DNA from: G965233625 sp965233625 | GTDB taxonomy: Bacteria > Planctomycetota > Planctomycetia > Pirellulales > Pirellulaceae | Reading direction: 5' to 3' | DNA length: 64,000 nucleotides | Assembly (NCBI GenBank): GCA_965233625.1 | Contig: OZ247499.1 | Span: 6,014,001-6,078,000, forward strand | In this document: one piece after another, positions 38,228 to 49,048 of the stretch | How the letters are laid out: every line of letters begins with the position of its first letter | Numbering within the stretch: the first letter of the stretch is position 1 | The notes under the pieces: model-generated | What the model was told of the DNA's origin: nothing | The model's input: only the letters and a program-made list of their open reading frames with translations | Databases searched by the model: none | Translations under genes and position numbers: made by a program

Positions 38228-38328
38228 CGCCTGTCATCCTTGACCGCTTTTGACGAAGCCGCGACGACTATAGCGAAGTGTTGCGCCATGACAAGCACAA
38301 ACTGTTGGCGCCCGCTAGCAAGGCGACG

Positions 38329-38790
38329 CTATGCCTGCGCTTTGCCTGCTTTCCGCAGGAACCAGCGGGTCGCCAGTTTGCGGTAGGTGAAGGTGATGTA
38401 GAGGCTGGGTTTGTTGAACAGCAGTCGCGTGACAATGCCCCAGAAGCCGCTTTTGTGCTCGTACTCAATGTGTTCGTGAATTTCGGTGCTACCGGGTGTC
38501 AACTCTTTGAAAGTGTGCGTGTGCTCCCACTTTTTCGCCGGGCCGGATTCCTGCACGTCGGTGAATCCAAGTTCGGTTACATCCCGGTGAACCGCCCGCC
38601 ACTTCAGCGGCAAGGGGCCGACCCAAAGGGTGAAGAGGGAAACGGAACCTTCGGCCATCGGTTCGATGCTGTGCAGTTGCACGATGGTGGGCGGCGGAGT
38701 CAGCCGCTTCAGAGCACGCGTATCGGCGTGGAATTCCTGCACCGCCTCAAGCGGAGCCGCCACCGTGAAGCGAAAATCGAAAACCGGCAT
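38329..38790 (-). CDS. SRPBCC (START-like) family protein
   Basis: A 153-aa protein of the SRPBCC/Bet v1-like fold: the first strand FDFRFTVAAPLEAVQEFHADTRALKRLTPP, a strand pair with KWEHTHTF, and a C-terminal helix ending KLATRWFLRKAG. These proteins hold hydrophobic ligands in a deep pocket; some are cyclases or hydrolases. It lies 40 bp downstream of an OleC-like ligase on the same strand, so the two are probably co-transcribed and may share a lipid-like substrate. Confidence 0.85.
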   Translation of the reverse strand: MPVFDFRFTVAAPLEAVQEFHADTRALKRLTPPPTIVQLHSIEPMAEGSVSLFTLWVGPLPLKWRAVHRDVTELGFTDVQESGPAKKWEHTHTFKELTPGSTEIHEHIEYEHKSGFWGIVTRLLFNKPSLYITFTYRKLATRWFLRKAGKAQA

Positions 38791-38830
38791 ATCGCTTCCT
38801 TCCTTAACGACAAAAGGGTAGCGTTTTTGT

Positions 38831-40498
38831 TTAAGTCAGCTTCTGTTTCGCGGCCCAGACGGCCAGTTTCTCACGGAAAATTTTGGCGTTGTGCCGGATA
38901 TCTACGGGCAGCGATTTGTGAAACAGGAATGTCTTCAAGGTTTTTGTCAAAGGGTTGCCGGCAGCGATTTCCGCCAGTTCCGCTTTGAACTGCTCCGTGG
39001 CGCCGGCTGCCGGGAATTCTCCGGGAAGCGGCTCCACAATCAGCACCGGCCGCTGCATGCCGCGGGCGCCCACGCCAACCAGCGCCGAGCGGTACACCCG
39101 CGGGTGATTGTTGATAATGGCTTCGCAGCGGACGGGATACAGCGGACCATCGACCGCGTGGACAATGTGGGCCTTGCGGCCGCAGAACCAGAACCGGTCC
39201 TGATCGTCCAGGTAGCCCACATCGCCAATGCGGTGCCAGAACGTGTCACCGTCTTTAATCTTGTGCAACGCGTTGGCTTCCGTGCGGGTTACATATTCTG
39301 TAGTCACCTGCGGTCCGTTGACAATGATTTCGCCAATGTGCCCGGCCGCCAGTTCTTCCGCATCCGTCAGGTTTTCGACAGGGCCATCGACGGGCCGGAT
39401 CACCTTCCAGCGTATTTCTGAAAACCTTGAACCGACGCAGGTGCCCTCGCCTTGTCGTGTACGCTCCGCCGTCTCGCCCAGCACTGTCCGGGACGATATC
39501 GAAGCCACGGGCAGCGACTCGGTGGCGCCGTAGGGCGTGTGCATCTGCCCTTCGTCGTGAATTGCGTTCTGGATCTTCTGCAGCACGTCAGGCGGCGCCG
39601 GCGCCCCAGCAGTCAGGACGCGTTGCAGTGTGGGCAGTTTGAATTGATGCTCTTCGCAATAATCACCAACCACACGCCACAATGCCGGCGAACCGAAAGA
39701 CTGCGTTGCGTTCCAGTCCTGTGCGGCTTCGATAATGTTCAGCGGGTTCACCGCGGCGGGGCGGGTCGGGTCCATATCGGGCACGACCGTTGTCACGCCC
39801 ATGGCTGCATTGAACAGGCCGAACAATGGGAAGCCGGGGATATCCACTTCGCCCGGCTGGATGTCGTAGAAGTCGCGGATCTGATCCACCTGCGCGTTAA
39901 AATTCCCGTGCCGGTAAAGCACACCTTTCGGCGGTCCAGTGCTGCCGGTGGTGAAGATAATTGCCGCTTCGTCAGTGGGCGCCATCGCTGCGGCAGGCAT
40001 TGGCTCTGTCTGGCTTTCGCGCAGGTTTGCCAGAGTTACTCCGCCCCAGAACCAGCGTTTCCCCACCGTTACATTCAGCTTCGCCTGCGGGAATTTGTAT
40101 CGCAGCACTGAACGGACAGCATGTGCCAGCGGAATGGCCACAAAGCCTTCCGGCTTCACATCCGTCAGGCACTTCACAAGATTCTTCCGGCCCATACCAG
40201 GGTCGATCAGCACGACCACGGCGCCGGTTTTGAACAGTGCGAAAACCAGCGAGATAAAATCGATTCCCGGCCGCACCATCAGCACGATACGCATGCCCGG
40301 CTGTACGCCCAGATCACGCAGCCCCGCTGCAATCACGCCGCTGTCGCGTTCGAGTTCTGCGAACGAAACCTGGGCGTATAAGCGTTTGCCATCTGCATCG
40401 CGGCCGAGTGGCTGCACCACACCCACGCCGTCAGGATCGCTGGCCGCGGTAAGCGTCAGCCGGTGGGCGATATTCGCCTGAGATTCTTCGTCTGGCAT
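38831..40498 (-). CDS. AMP-forming acyl ligase, OleC-like (beta-lactone synthetase type)
   Basis: A 555-aa ANL-superfamily enzyme. The P-loop TTGSTGPPKG is at 183-192, PYGATESLP lies near 318-326, and the hinge region (GDVGYLDDQDRFWFCGRK) is intact. IDPGMGRKNLVKCL and FPLFGLFNAAMGVT resemble OleC proteins, which use ATP to close beta-hydroxy fatty acids to beta-lactones in long-chain olefin synthesis. Generic fatty-acyl-AMP ligase is the alternative. OleA, OleB and OleD are not visible in the window, so the assignment to that pathway is inference. The SRPBCC gene follows directly. Confidence 0.85.
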   Translation of the reverse strand: MPDEESQANIAHRLTLTAASDPDGVGVVQPLGRDADGKRLYAQVSFAELERDSGVIAAGLRDLGVQPGMRIVLMVRPGIDFISLVFALFKTGAVVVLIDPGMGRKNLVKCLTDVKPEGFVAIPLAHAVRSVLRYKFPQAKLNVTVGKRWFWGGVTLANLRESQTEPMPAAAMAPTDEAAIIFTTGSTGPPKGVLYRHGNFNAQVDQIRDFYDIQPGEVDIPGFPLFGLFNAAMGVTTVVPDMDPTRPAAVNPLNIIEAAQDWNATQSFGSPALWRVVGDYCEEHQFKLPTLQRVLTAGAPAPPDVLQKIQNAIHDEGQMHTPYGATESLPVASISSRTVLGETAERTRQGEGTCVGSRFSEIRWKVIRPVDGPVENLTDAEELAAGHIGEIIVNGPQVTTEYVTRTEANALHKIKDGDTFWHRIGDVGYLDDQDRFWFCGRKAHIVHAVDGPLYPVRCEAIINNHPRVYRSALVGVGARGMQRPVLIVEPLPGEFPAAGATEQFKAELAEIAAGNPLTKTLKTFLFHKSLPVDIRHNAKIFREKLAVWAAKQKLT

Positions 40499-40586
40499 CG
40501 GTGCAATTCAACTTCTATGGCAGGCAAGGCGAAAGGGAACGGTGGGCGACGCGGCGTTTCTTCAGGTTGCCGTCGTGCAACGGAAA

Positions 40587-41234
40587 TCAGACACGCACGC
40601 GGCTGAGGTCCAACGGCATCAGCATCCCCGTTTCCGTATCGTACATCGCACAATGCGCATCGCAGAGGGCGGCGAGGCAGATCAGGTAGCGGTCTGGTTT
40701 GCGCAGATGCAGCCGCACCTCGCCATTCCAGTTCAAAATGTGTGCGGTCGACGCGGCGAAGTAGCGGTGCATGTGTCCAAAGAACATCACACGCGCCGGC
40801 GCTGTGTCAAAATCTGGCGGGAAGGTGCTGGCCTCAAAGGTACGCGCCGTATGCTCCTGCGTGGATGGTATGCCGTCGAAGTACCAGAGGTCTTCCACCC
40901 GCGTCGTGTTCAGCCAAGGCTCAACGTGCGTGAAGTGGCAGTCTTCCAGTTGCATCCGCGGCTGCAGTTGTGCAGCAAACTCAAACACCTGCGGCTTGAA
41001 GCGCTGGCGGTAGTCGGCGCAGACATCGCCACAAAGGCCGAAATCGTGATTGCCCCAGACGCCTTGCACTTCGCCTTGCAATAGCAGGTCCGCCGTTTCA
41101 TCCAGCCGGGTTCCACCGTGGACAAAGTCGCCGAGGAAGATGGTGCGGTCGACGCCTTCGCGCTCGAACACCCGCAGCGCGATTTTCAGCGCTTCGACCT
41201 GTTCGTGTACGTCGGTAATCAATCCCAGCAGCAT
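40587..41234 (-). CDS. Metallophosphoesterase (calcineurin-like)
   Basis: A 215-aa single-domain phosphoesterase with the full metal set: DVH (Asp8, His10), GD (Asp36), GNHD (61-64) and GHMH (152-155). It resembles YfcE/PP-family bacterial enzymes acting on small phosphate esters, cyclic nucleotides or phosphoproteins; substrate not evident. It lies 23 bp downstream of the radical SAM gene on the same strand, so the pair is likely co-transcribed. Confidence 0.9.
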   Translation of the reverse strand: MLLGLITDVHEQVEALKIALRVFEREGVDRTIFLGDFVHGGTRLDETADLLLQGEVQGVWGNHDFGLCGDVCADYRQRFKPQVFEFAAQLQPRMQLEDCHFTHVEPWLNTTRVEDLWYFDGIPSTQEHTARTFEASTFPPDFDTAPARVMFFGHMHRYFAASTAHILNWNGEVRLHLRKPDRYLICLAALCDAHCAMYDTETGMLMPLDLSRVRV

Positions 41235-41257
41235 CAGGCGCCAGTTGTTCCTCGGGG

Positions 41258-42223
41258 TTAATCAGGCTGCCAGCGTTTGCCCTGCCAGGTGTCGCGGCTT
41301 TCCATCTCGTCGGCCACGGCGGCGCGGACGCCGGGTTTATCCAGGCACCATTGCGGGCCGACAAAGTAGCCGGGCGGCGCCTCTCCGCTGATCCGCTCGA
41401 CCACCATCTGCGGCGGCAGCAATTCGAGAAAATCCACCAGCGTCTGCACGTACGCGTCGCGCTCCATCAGCACCACTTCGCCACTTTCCACCTGGGCGGC
41501 CAGTGGCGTGTTCTGCACGGCGTAGAGGTTGTGAATCTTCACCGAGTCGATGGGCAGCCTGGCCACTTCGCGGGCGGTCGCCAGCATATCTTCATGCGAT
41601 TCACCGGGCAGTCCCAGCATGACGTGGACGCAGATTTCGAATCCCCGGCCGGTGCTGCGGTCCATCGCGTCTAAAAACGCATCGTGATGGTGCCCGCGGT
41701 TCATCCAGTCCAATGAACGGTTGTGGATGGTCTGCAGCCCGTATTCCACCGAAAGAAAAGTCTTACCGGCGATTTCTTCCAGCAGGTCCAGCACATCGTC
41801 CGGCACGCAATCGGGCCGGGTGCCAATAGCCATGGCAACCACCTGCGGATGCGACAGTGCCTGTTCATAAAGCGGGCGGAGTTTCTCAACCGGGGCGTAG
41901 GTATTGGTGGCCGGCTGAAAATACGCCATGAAGTGTTCGCAGGCATAACGATGACGCATGCGGCGGATGCCGTCATCGATCTGATCGGTAATCTGCTGGC
42001 GTTTTACGCGGCGGCTGGGGCTGAAACTGCGGTTATCGCAGAACGTGCATCCGCCGATGGCGACCGTCCCGTCCACATTGGGGCAGGTGAAACCCGCATC
42101 GATGCTGACTTTCTGCACCCGGTGACCGAACCGCGCACGCAGAAAGTGGTTGTAAGCGTGAAAACGTAAACCGCTGTCACGCCACGATTTGCCATTCGTC
42201 TGCGGTGTCGGCGCCGGTTTCAT
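41258..42223 (-). CDS. TIGR01212-family radical SAM protein (YhcC-like)
   Basis: A 321-aa radical SAM enzyme. The cluster-binding Cys are C47, C59 and C62 in CPNVDGTVAIGGCTFC, with 11 residues between the first two, a spacing typical of the YhcC/Elp3-like group. KVSIDAGFTCPN and MAIGTRPDCVPDDVLDLL also fit. No Elp3 acetyltransferase domain is attached. YhcC proteins are thought to act in tRNA or redox-linked modification, but the reaction is not firmly known to me. Confidence 0.92.
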   Translation of the reverse strand: MKPAPTPQTNGKSWRDSGLRFHAYNHFLRARFGHRVQKVSIDAGFTCPNVDGTVAIGGCTFCDNRSFSPSRRVKRQQITDQIDDGIRRMRHRYACEHFMAYFQPATNTYAPVEKLRPLYEQALSHPQVVAMAIGTRPDCVPDDVLDLLEEIAGKTFLSVEYGLQTIHNRSLDWMNRGHHHDAFLDAMDRSTGRGFEICVHVMLGLPGESHEDMLATAREVARLPIDSVKIHNLYAVQNTPLAAQVESGEVVLMERDAYVQTLVDFLELLPPQMVVERISGEAPPGYFVGPQWCLDKPGVRAAVADEMESRDTWQGKRWQPD

Positions 42224-42373
42224 TGACGCATAAATCCACGTGGGCTAATATGAAATATGAAGGACTGAAAAGGGCAACATTGGACAGTCTTCCTCTTCAC
42301 AATTCTTCCTACCTGCATCGTAAAGCAGCCCTCGCTGCCAGTCTACCTACCAGACACAGAACCGGAACGAAAC

Positions 42374-42847
42374 ATGCTTGGTGAATTAACTCCCATGGGT
42401 GGCGGTGATCCGATTCCGCTGATGAAAAATTCGCTGCGTATCGGCCGTCGCGAAAGCTGCGATATCGTGCTGCGGTTCTCCAATGTTTCCGCCCATCATT
42501 GCATGCTGACGGTAGAAGAAGGTTACTGGTTTGTCCGCGACCTGAAGAGCCGTAACGGCGTGAAAGTCAACGGCCAGAAGGTGCCATCTGATGTGCGCAA
42601 ACGCGTCGACCCCGGCGATACGCTCTCGATTGCCAAGCACGAATATCAGATGGAATACTCGCCCGTGGATCTTGGCGCCGTCGGTCCTCCACCGGCGGAC
42701 GAAATGCGCGACCCCATTCTCAGCAAATCGCTGCTGGAACGCGCCGGCCTGGAACAAAAGAAGCCAGGCGAAGAACCATCGCCATATCGCTACGATGTGA
42801 ACAGCGACAGATCGAAGATGAAACGCCCGGACCGCCGCGACGATTAA
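42374..42847 (+). CDS. FHA-domain protein
   Basis: A 157-aa protein with one FHA domain at about 12-95: SLRIGRRESCDIVL, the Ser/His pair VSAHHCMLTV, RDLKSRNGVKVNGQ and GDTLSIAKHEY. The key Arg, Ser, His and Asn for phosphothreonine binding are present. The C-terminal 60 residues are polar and probably disordered. No kinase gene is adjacent. It is soluble, unlike the giant FHA protein at 27.5 kb. Confidence 0.9.
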   Translation: MLGELTPMGGGDPIPLMKNSLRIGRRESCDIVLRFSNVSAHHCMLTVEEGYWFVRDLKSRNGVKVNGQKVPSDVRKRVDPGDTLSIAKHEYQMEYSPVDLGAVGPPPADEMRDPILSKSLLERAGLEQKKPGEEPSPYRYDVNSDRSKMKRPDRRDD

Positions 42848-42955
42848 CGGCGTGCGCCGGCCGCACATCCGGATCTACATTGACGTAACGGCTGAATCTT
42901 TCTACTGTCGCCGCGGATTTTTAGGGGTTTCATCCCTCCGCCATGTGACGACAGC

Positions 42956-43531
42956 GTGAAACAGCATTCTCATCCACGGCCGCATGATACGCCGCACTCG
43001 CTGGCCAACCGGCTGGCGCGTGTTGTATGGGGCGTGGTGTGGTGGGCGTTGTACCGGCCTTCGCCGCGTCCGCTGCATGGCTGGCGACGGATGTTGTTGC
43101 GGCTGTTTGGCGCGAAGCTGCACGGCCGGCCGCGTCCCTATCCGACGGCGCGGATCTGGGCGCCCTGGAATCTGGAAATGCACGACATGAGTTGCCTGGG
43201 CGACAATGTTGATTGTTACTGTGTCGACCGCGTAACGCTGCAATCGCATGCCGTGGTCAGCCAGTACAGCTTTATCTGCACGGCGACGCATGACCATACG
43301 CAGTTCGACCTGCCGGTGGTGACGGCCCCGGTGGTCATCGGCCGCCGGGCGTGGGTCTGTGCCGACGTGTTTATTGCGCCGGGTGTGACCGTGGGTGAAG
43401 GCGCCGTGGTTGCGGCCCGAAGCACCGCGCTGCGTGATGTGCCGCCCTGGACCATCGCGGTGGGTTGCCCGGCGAAGGCCGTCAAGCCGCGCGTGTTAAA
43501 CAGCGGATCTGAATCGCAACGGGCAGCGTGA
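42956..43531 (+). CDS. WcaF-like acyltransferase (left-handed beta-helix)
   Basis: A 191-aa hexapeptide acyltransferase like the colanic-acid acetyltransferase WcaF. WAPWNLEMHDMSCLGDNVDCY and the catalytic region FICTATHDHTQFDLPVVTAPVVIG (His in THDH) are seen, followed by hexapeptide turns (VFIAPGVTVGEGAVVAARS) and GCPAKAVKPR. It starts with GTG. It probably adds acetyl groups to a sugar of a surface polysaccharide. A GT2 gene begins 6 bp downstream. Confidence 0.9.
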   Translation: MKQHSHPRPHDTPHSLANRLARVVWGVVWWALYRPSPRPLHGWRRMLLRLFGAKLHGRPRPYPTARIWAPWNLEMHDMSCLGDNVDCYCVDRVTLQSHAVVSQYSFICTATHDHTQFDLPVVTAPVVIGRRAWVCADVFIAPGVTVGEGAVVAARSTALRDVPPWTIAVGCPAKAVKPRVLNSGSESQRAA

Positions 43532-43537
43532 ACCGGC

Positions 43538-44374
43538 ATGACTATCTCGGTGCTTATCGCAACGCTGAATGAAGAGGCGAACCTGCCGCGGTGCCTGGAT
43601 TCGCTCGCCTGGTGCGACGACATCGTCGTGATCGATTCACACAGCAACGACCGCACAGTAGACATCGCCCGGCAGCGTGGTGCGCGGGTGCTGACGCGGA
43701 CCTTCGACAATCACGCCGCGCAGCGGAACTACGCGCTCGATAACGTGGCGTTCAAACACGAGTGGCTGCTGAACCTGGATGCGGACGAAGCTTGCACGGC
43801 GCCGCTGCTGGAAGAAATGCAGCAGAAGATTAGCACGACGGAGTTCGACGCGTATTACCTGCCGTCGAAGATGATGTTTTTCGGCAAGTGGCTGCGGTTC
43901 TCTGGCGACTATCCTTCCTACCAGGCCCGCCTGGGGCGTTTGCCGGCGTACCGTTTTAAGCAGGTGGGCCACGCACAACGCGAAGATATGCCGCCGGAGC
44001 GTGTTGGCTATATCAAGCAGCCTTATCTGCACTACTCGTTTCACAAAGGGCTGGCGGACTGGTTTGAAAAACACAACCGCTATTCCACTGACGAAGCCCT
44101 GGAAATCATCAACCTCGGCGCCTATCAGCAACTGGACATCGCCGGACTACTGGCCGTGGGCAACGCCATCCGTCGGCGCCGCGCGCTGAAGGCTTTGTAT
44201 TATCGTCTGCCCTTCCGCCCGGCGATACGTTTTCTGTATTCGTACGTCTTCCGTCTCGGCTTTCTCGATGGTGCGAAGGGTTTCACCTATTGTCGCTTGA
44301 AGGCGATCTACGAATCGATGATCTCAATCAAGCTAAGAGAGTACCGCCGCCGGGCGAAGAAGCTCTCTATCTAA
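43538..44374 (+). CDS. Glycosyltransferase family 2 (WaaE/KdtX-like)
   Basis: A 278-aa GT-A fold enzyme. It starts ISVLIATLNEEANLPRCLDSLAW, with DSHSNDRT for nucleotide binding, the metal motif NLDADEA near residue 80, and a C-terminal pair of amphipathic helices. This layout matches the LPS-core/EPS transferases of the WaaE type. The acceptor is unknown. It lies 6 bp after the WcaF-like gene, which fits a shared role in decorating surface glycan. Confidence 0.9.
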   Translation: MTISVLIATLNEEANLPRCLDSLAWCDDIVVIDSHSNDRTVDIARQRGARVLTRTFDNHAAQRNYALDNVAFKHEWLLNLDADEACTAPLLEEMQQKISTTEFDAYYLPSKMMFFGKWLRFSGDYPSYQARLGRLPAYRFKQVGHAQREDMPPERVGYIKQPYLHYSFHKGLADWFEKHNRYSTDEALEIINLGAYQQLDIAGLLAVGNAIRRRRALKALYYRLPFRPAIRFLYSYVFRLGFLDGAKGFTYCRLKAIYESMISIKLREYRRRAKKLSI

Positions 44375-44766
44375 TGGCGACGACCCGCTAGCACGCGGAG
44401 TCTTGCGCGTTTCTGCATGTATTCACACGCTGCCAGTACAACGTGAAGAAGCTGCGAAAGTTCGCATATCTTTCTTTAATTCCCGCCCGTTGGCGCGGAA
44501 ATCGCATTTATCTGCTACGACGCAGAAACACGACCGGCCCTACGTGGCAGCGAATTGACCAGCAAGGTTGCTTTACGACCTATTGAAATGCATGGATGCA
44601 TCAGCCGCTGTTTACTGGTTCCGTTACTGGTTGCTTCCCTGCCATTAAGGCGCCTTGCTGGCCGGTATGTGTCACTCATCAGAAACAAAGGATTGGATGC
44701 CAGATGCTGGCACGGTTGTTGCAATCACAGCGCACAACAAAATTACTGCGCTGGAGGATCTTAGTA
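44375..44766. other. Intergenic region upstream of opgG
   Basis: About 392 bases. The opgG frame is open back to 44596, but the residues encoded there have no signal-peptide character. The operon promoter should lie here. I see no repeat, RNA gene or clear hairpin. Confidence 0.45.
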
Positions 44767-46409
<1,643 letters not shown>

Positions 46410-46413
<4 letters not shown>

Positions 46414-46925
46414 ACATTACCGCAACAGCCACGTTCCCTGCAGTCGCTGATTCGCCTCCTAGCGAAGACCGCGACCGCTTAGCACACGATCGCCAGCTAC
46501 GGCACGCCCGGTGCTTCGTGGGGGACTACCTGCGCGATATGAACGTACGCGACCCGATCCAGGTCTATGAACTCACCAACCGGGTGATGGACACCATCGA
46601 CGTCTCTCTGCATTGCCTGACAACGCCGCAGGGCGCCCGTTGCTTCCGGCGTGAAGTGCTGGAAAAAACGGTTGCGATGTGCGATCAGGTCGTGAGTATC
46701 CATCTGGGTGACGGCGGCGCGAACCATACGGTGCTTCGCGGCGCCACGCAGTCTCTTCTGAACAAAGAGTCAGGGCTCGCTGCGACTCGCCTGTCGCGGA
46801 TGGTCGCGCCGCAGGCCACGCCCCGTGCGATGGGTCCGCGCGAACCTGCCGCGCACATGACCGTCTTCCGCAGAGAATTCTGGGCGCGTCTGGCGCGTCC
46901 GGTTGTCCGCCTGTACGCCTCTTAA
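46410..46925 (+). CDS. Uncharacterised 171-aa protein between opgG and opgH
   Basis: Starts inside the opgG stop (ATGA overlap), so it is translationally coupled. It is soluble, with no signal peptide or TM segment. Residues 28-125 are mostly helical (RQLRHARCFVGDYLRDMNVRD, DVSLHCLTTPQGARCFRREVLEKTVAMCDQ). The C-terminal part is Arg/Pro-rich. I recognise no family. Its place between opgG and opgH, 11 bp before the latter, implies a role in glucan synthesis or its control. Confidence 0.75.
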
Positions 46926-46936
46926 GAAGTGGTCCG

Positions 46937-49045
46937 ATGGAATCCCCAAATCTGCCGCAAGAAGACAACGCTACAAGTGTTGACGACACCTTGCACGACG
47001 AACGTCATGAGCCCCGTCGCCGCACTCCGCTGCCGCCCAGCGTGCATGCCATCCGCCTTGTGCTGATGCTGCTCACGCTGGCAACAACCGCTGGCGGCGT
47101 GTGGCTGTACATGCAGGTGATTGCACCCGCTGGCGTCAACGCGTTTGAAATTGTGGCGCTGCTGCTTTTCACCGTGTTGTTCGCCTGGATTGCGTTCTCT
47201 TTCTGGACGGCCACCGGCGGCCTCTTCGGTCTGCTGCTGTCCTCCCGGCAACGACGTTCACGGCATGTTGAACCGGATGCAGACGCGCCGGCGTTGCCGC
47301 CCACCGCGGTGCTCATGCCGGTCTATAACGAATCGCCCGCCGATGTCTTCTCCCGGCTGGCCGCGATTATCGAATCGCTGCGGGCGACAGGTCAGGCCGC
47401 AGCGTTTGAATTCTTCGTGCTGTCTGACTCCACCAATCCCGACGCGTGGCTTGAGGAAGAAGCAGCATGGGCGGAGTTGTCGGCGCATCTTCCCGCCGAT
47501 GCACCAGAGGTTTATTACCGGCACCGCCCGGAGAACACCAGCCGCAAAGCGGGCAACATCTGCGACTTCCTAACGCGTTGGGGCGCCAACTATGAGAATA
47601 TGATTGTGCTGGACGCCGACAGCCTGATGGAAGGCGCCACGATGGTGGAGATGGCCCGCCGGATGCAAGCCGACCCGGCGATTGGCATCTTGCAGGTTCC
47701 GCCTACGCCCGTCGGCAATACGTCGCCGTTCGCCCGCTGGCAGCAGTTCTGCGCGCAGTTTTATGGCCCGGTGTTTGTGCAGGGTCTGAAGAACTGGGTG
47801 GGACACGAGAGCAACTACTGGGGCCACAACGCCATCATCCGCATCGAAGCCTTCACAAAGCACTGCAACCTGCCAGTGCTGCCGGGGCAGGCGCCGCTGG
47901 GCGGTGAAATTTTGAGCCACGATTTTGTTGAAGCGGCGTTGATCTCCAAAGCCGGTTATAAGGTGGTGCTGGCCGACGATCTGGCCGGCAGCTATGAAGC
48001 TTGCCCACCTTCGTTGCTGGACTTCGCCATCCGCGATCAGCGCTGGTGCCAGGGGAATATGCAGCATGTGACCATGATGCTATGCACCCGTCTGCGGGCG
48101 GTCAGCTACGCGCATCTGGGCATGGGCGCCATGTCCTACGTCGCCGCGCCGCTGTGGGTCGCCTTTCTACTGGTCACGCTGATGGGGCATGGCTGGGAAC
48201 GGTGGACCGCGGGCGAAGCAGCGGCAGAGGAAGCTATCGCCACGCAGCCGGCGCTGCTGACCTTCGGCATCTCAATGATGCTCCTACTGGCGCCCAAGCT
48301 GTGGGCGGTGTTATCGATGATCGGTCGTCCAAAGTTGCGTAGTCAGTTTGGAGGATGGCTGAAGATTATCACCAGCGTGCTGCTCGAAACAATGATGTCG
48401 GTGCTGATAACGCCCGTGATTACCTTCTTTCATGCCCGGTTTGTCGTGGGCGTCCTGCTGGGAACCAGTGTGAAGTGGAACTCGCAGAACCGCGATGAAG
48501 GCGCCACGCCGCTCTCGACGGCGCTGCGTGCTTATGCACCGCACACGCTGACCGGCGTGGTGCTTACCGCGCTGATCGTCTGGCTGTTCCCGGCGCTGAC
48601 GGGCTGGTTCCTGCTGGTAACTGCAGGGCTGATCCTCTCGGCGCCTGTCGCCGTTGCGGTCAGTCATCCCGCACTGGGGCATTGGCTTTCGCGGCGTAAT
48701 CTGCTGCAGATTCCGCAGGAGGTGGACCCGCCGGCGCTGCTTGAAAATCACCGGCAGTTTGAAGCAGAATTCAGTAACGCCCTGCCAGCCGACCGCGAAA
48801 CCCTTTTCGATCAGGTCATCTACGATCCCGACTTCAACCGTCTGCACCGCAGCATTCTGATGGCAACCAACGCCAGCGCCGCGCTGTCGCAGGAAGAGCG
48901 GGACGAAATGAGCCACGCCATTCGCAGTCAACGCAGCACCGGGCTTTCCCCCGCGCAGCGACGCAGCATTCTGCACGACCACGATCTGATGCGCGAATTG
49001 CACATCCAGTCACGTGTCGACCGCACGACGCACGCGTACAGTTAA
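46937..49045 (+). CDS. opgH: Glucan glucosyltransferase OpgH/MdoH
   Basis: A 702-aa inner-membrane GT2 enzyme that makes the glucan backbone from UDP-glucose. Two N-terminal TM segments (about 34-55 and 68-93) precede the catalytic domain: PVYNESPADV, VLSDSTNPD, the DxD-like VLDADSLM, and the QRWCQGN signature. Several TM segments follow (about 395-590). It lacks the long N-terminal extension of the Escherichia coli protein, which is about 850 aa. It is the last gene of the opgG operon. Confidence 0.94.
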   Translation: MESPNLPQEDNATSVDDTLHDERHEPRRRTPLPPSVHAIRLVLMLLTLATTAGGVWLYMQVIAPAGVNAFEIVALLLFTVLFAWIAFSFWTATGGLFGLLLSSRQRRSRHVEPDADAPALPPTAVLMPVYNESPADVFSRLAAIIESLRATGQAAAFEFFVLSDSTNPDAWLEEEAAWAELSAHLPADAPEVYYRHRPENTSRKAGNICDFLTRWGANYENMIVLDADSLMEGATMVEMARRMQADPAIGILQVPPTPVGNTSPFARWQQFCAQFYGPVFVQGLKNWVGHESNYWGHNAIIRIEAFTKHCNLPVLPGQAPLGGEILSHDFVEAALISKAGYKVVLADDLAGSYEACPPSLLDFAIRDQRWCQGNMQHVTMMLCTRLRAVSYAHLGMGAMSYVAAPLWVAFLLVTLMGHGWERWTAGEAAAEEAIATQPALLTFGISMMLLLAPKLWAVLSMIGRPKLRSQFGGWLKIITSVLLETMMSVLITPVITFFHARFVVGVLLGTSVKWNSQNRDEGATPLSTALRAYAPHTLTGVVLTALIVWLFPALTGWFLLVTAGLILSAPVAVAVSHPALGHWLSRRNLLQIPQEVDPPALLENHRQFEAEFSNALPADRETLFDQVIYDPDFNRLHRSILMATNASAALSQEERDEMSHAIRSQRSTGLSPAQRRSILHDHDLMRELHIQSRVDRTTHAYS

Positions 49046-49048
49046 GGT

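Noticed and set aside
44596..44766. Upstream extension of opgG
   Set aside because: No signal-peptide character; the GGAGG and signal peptide place the start at 44767.
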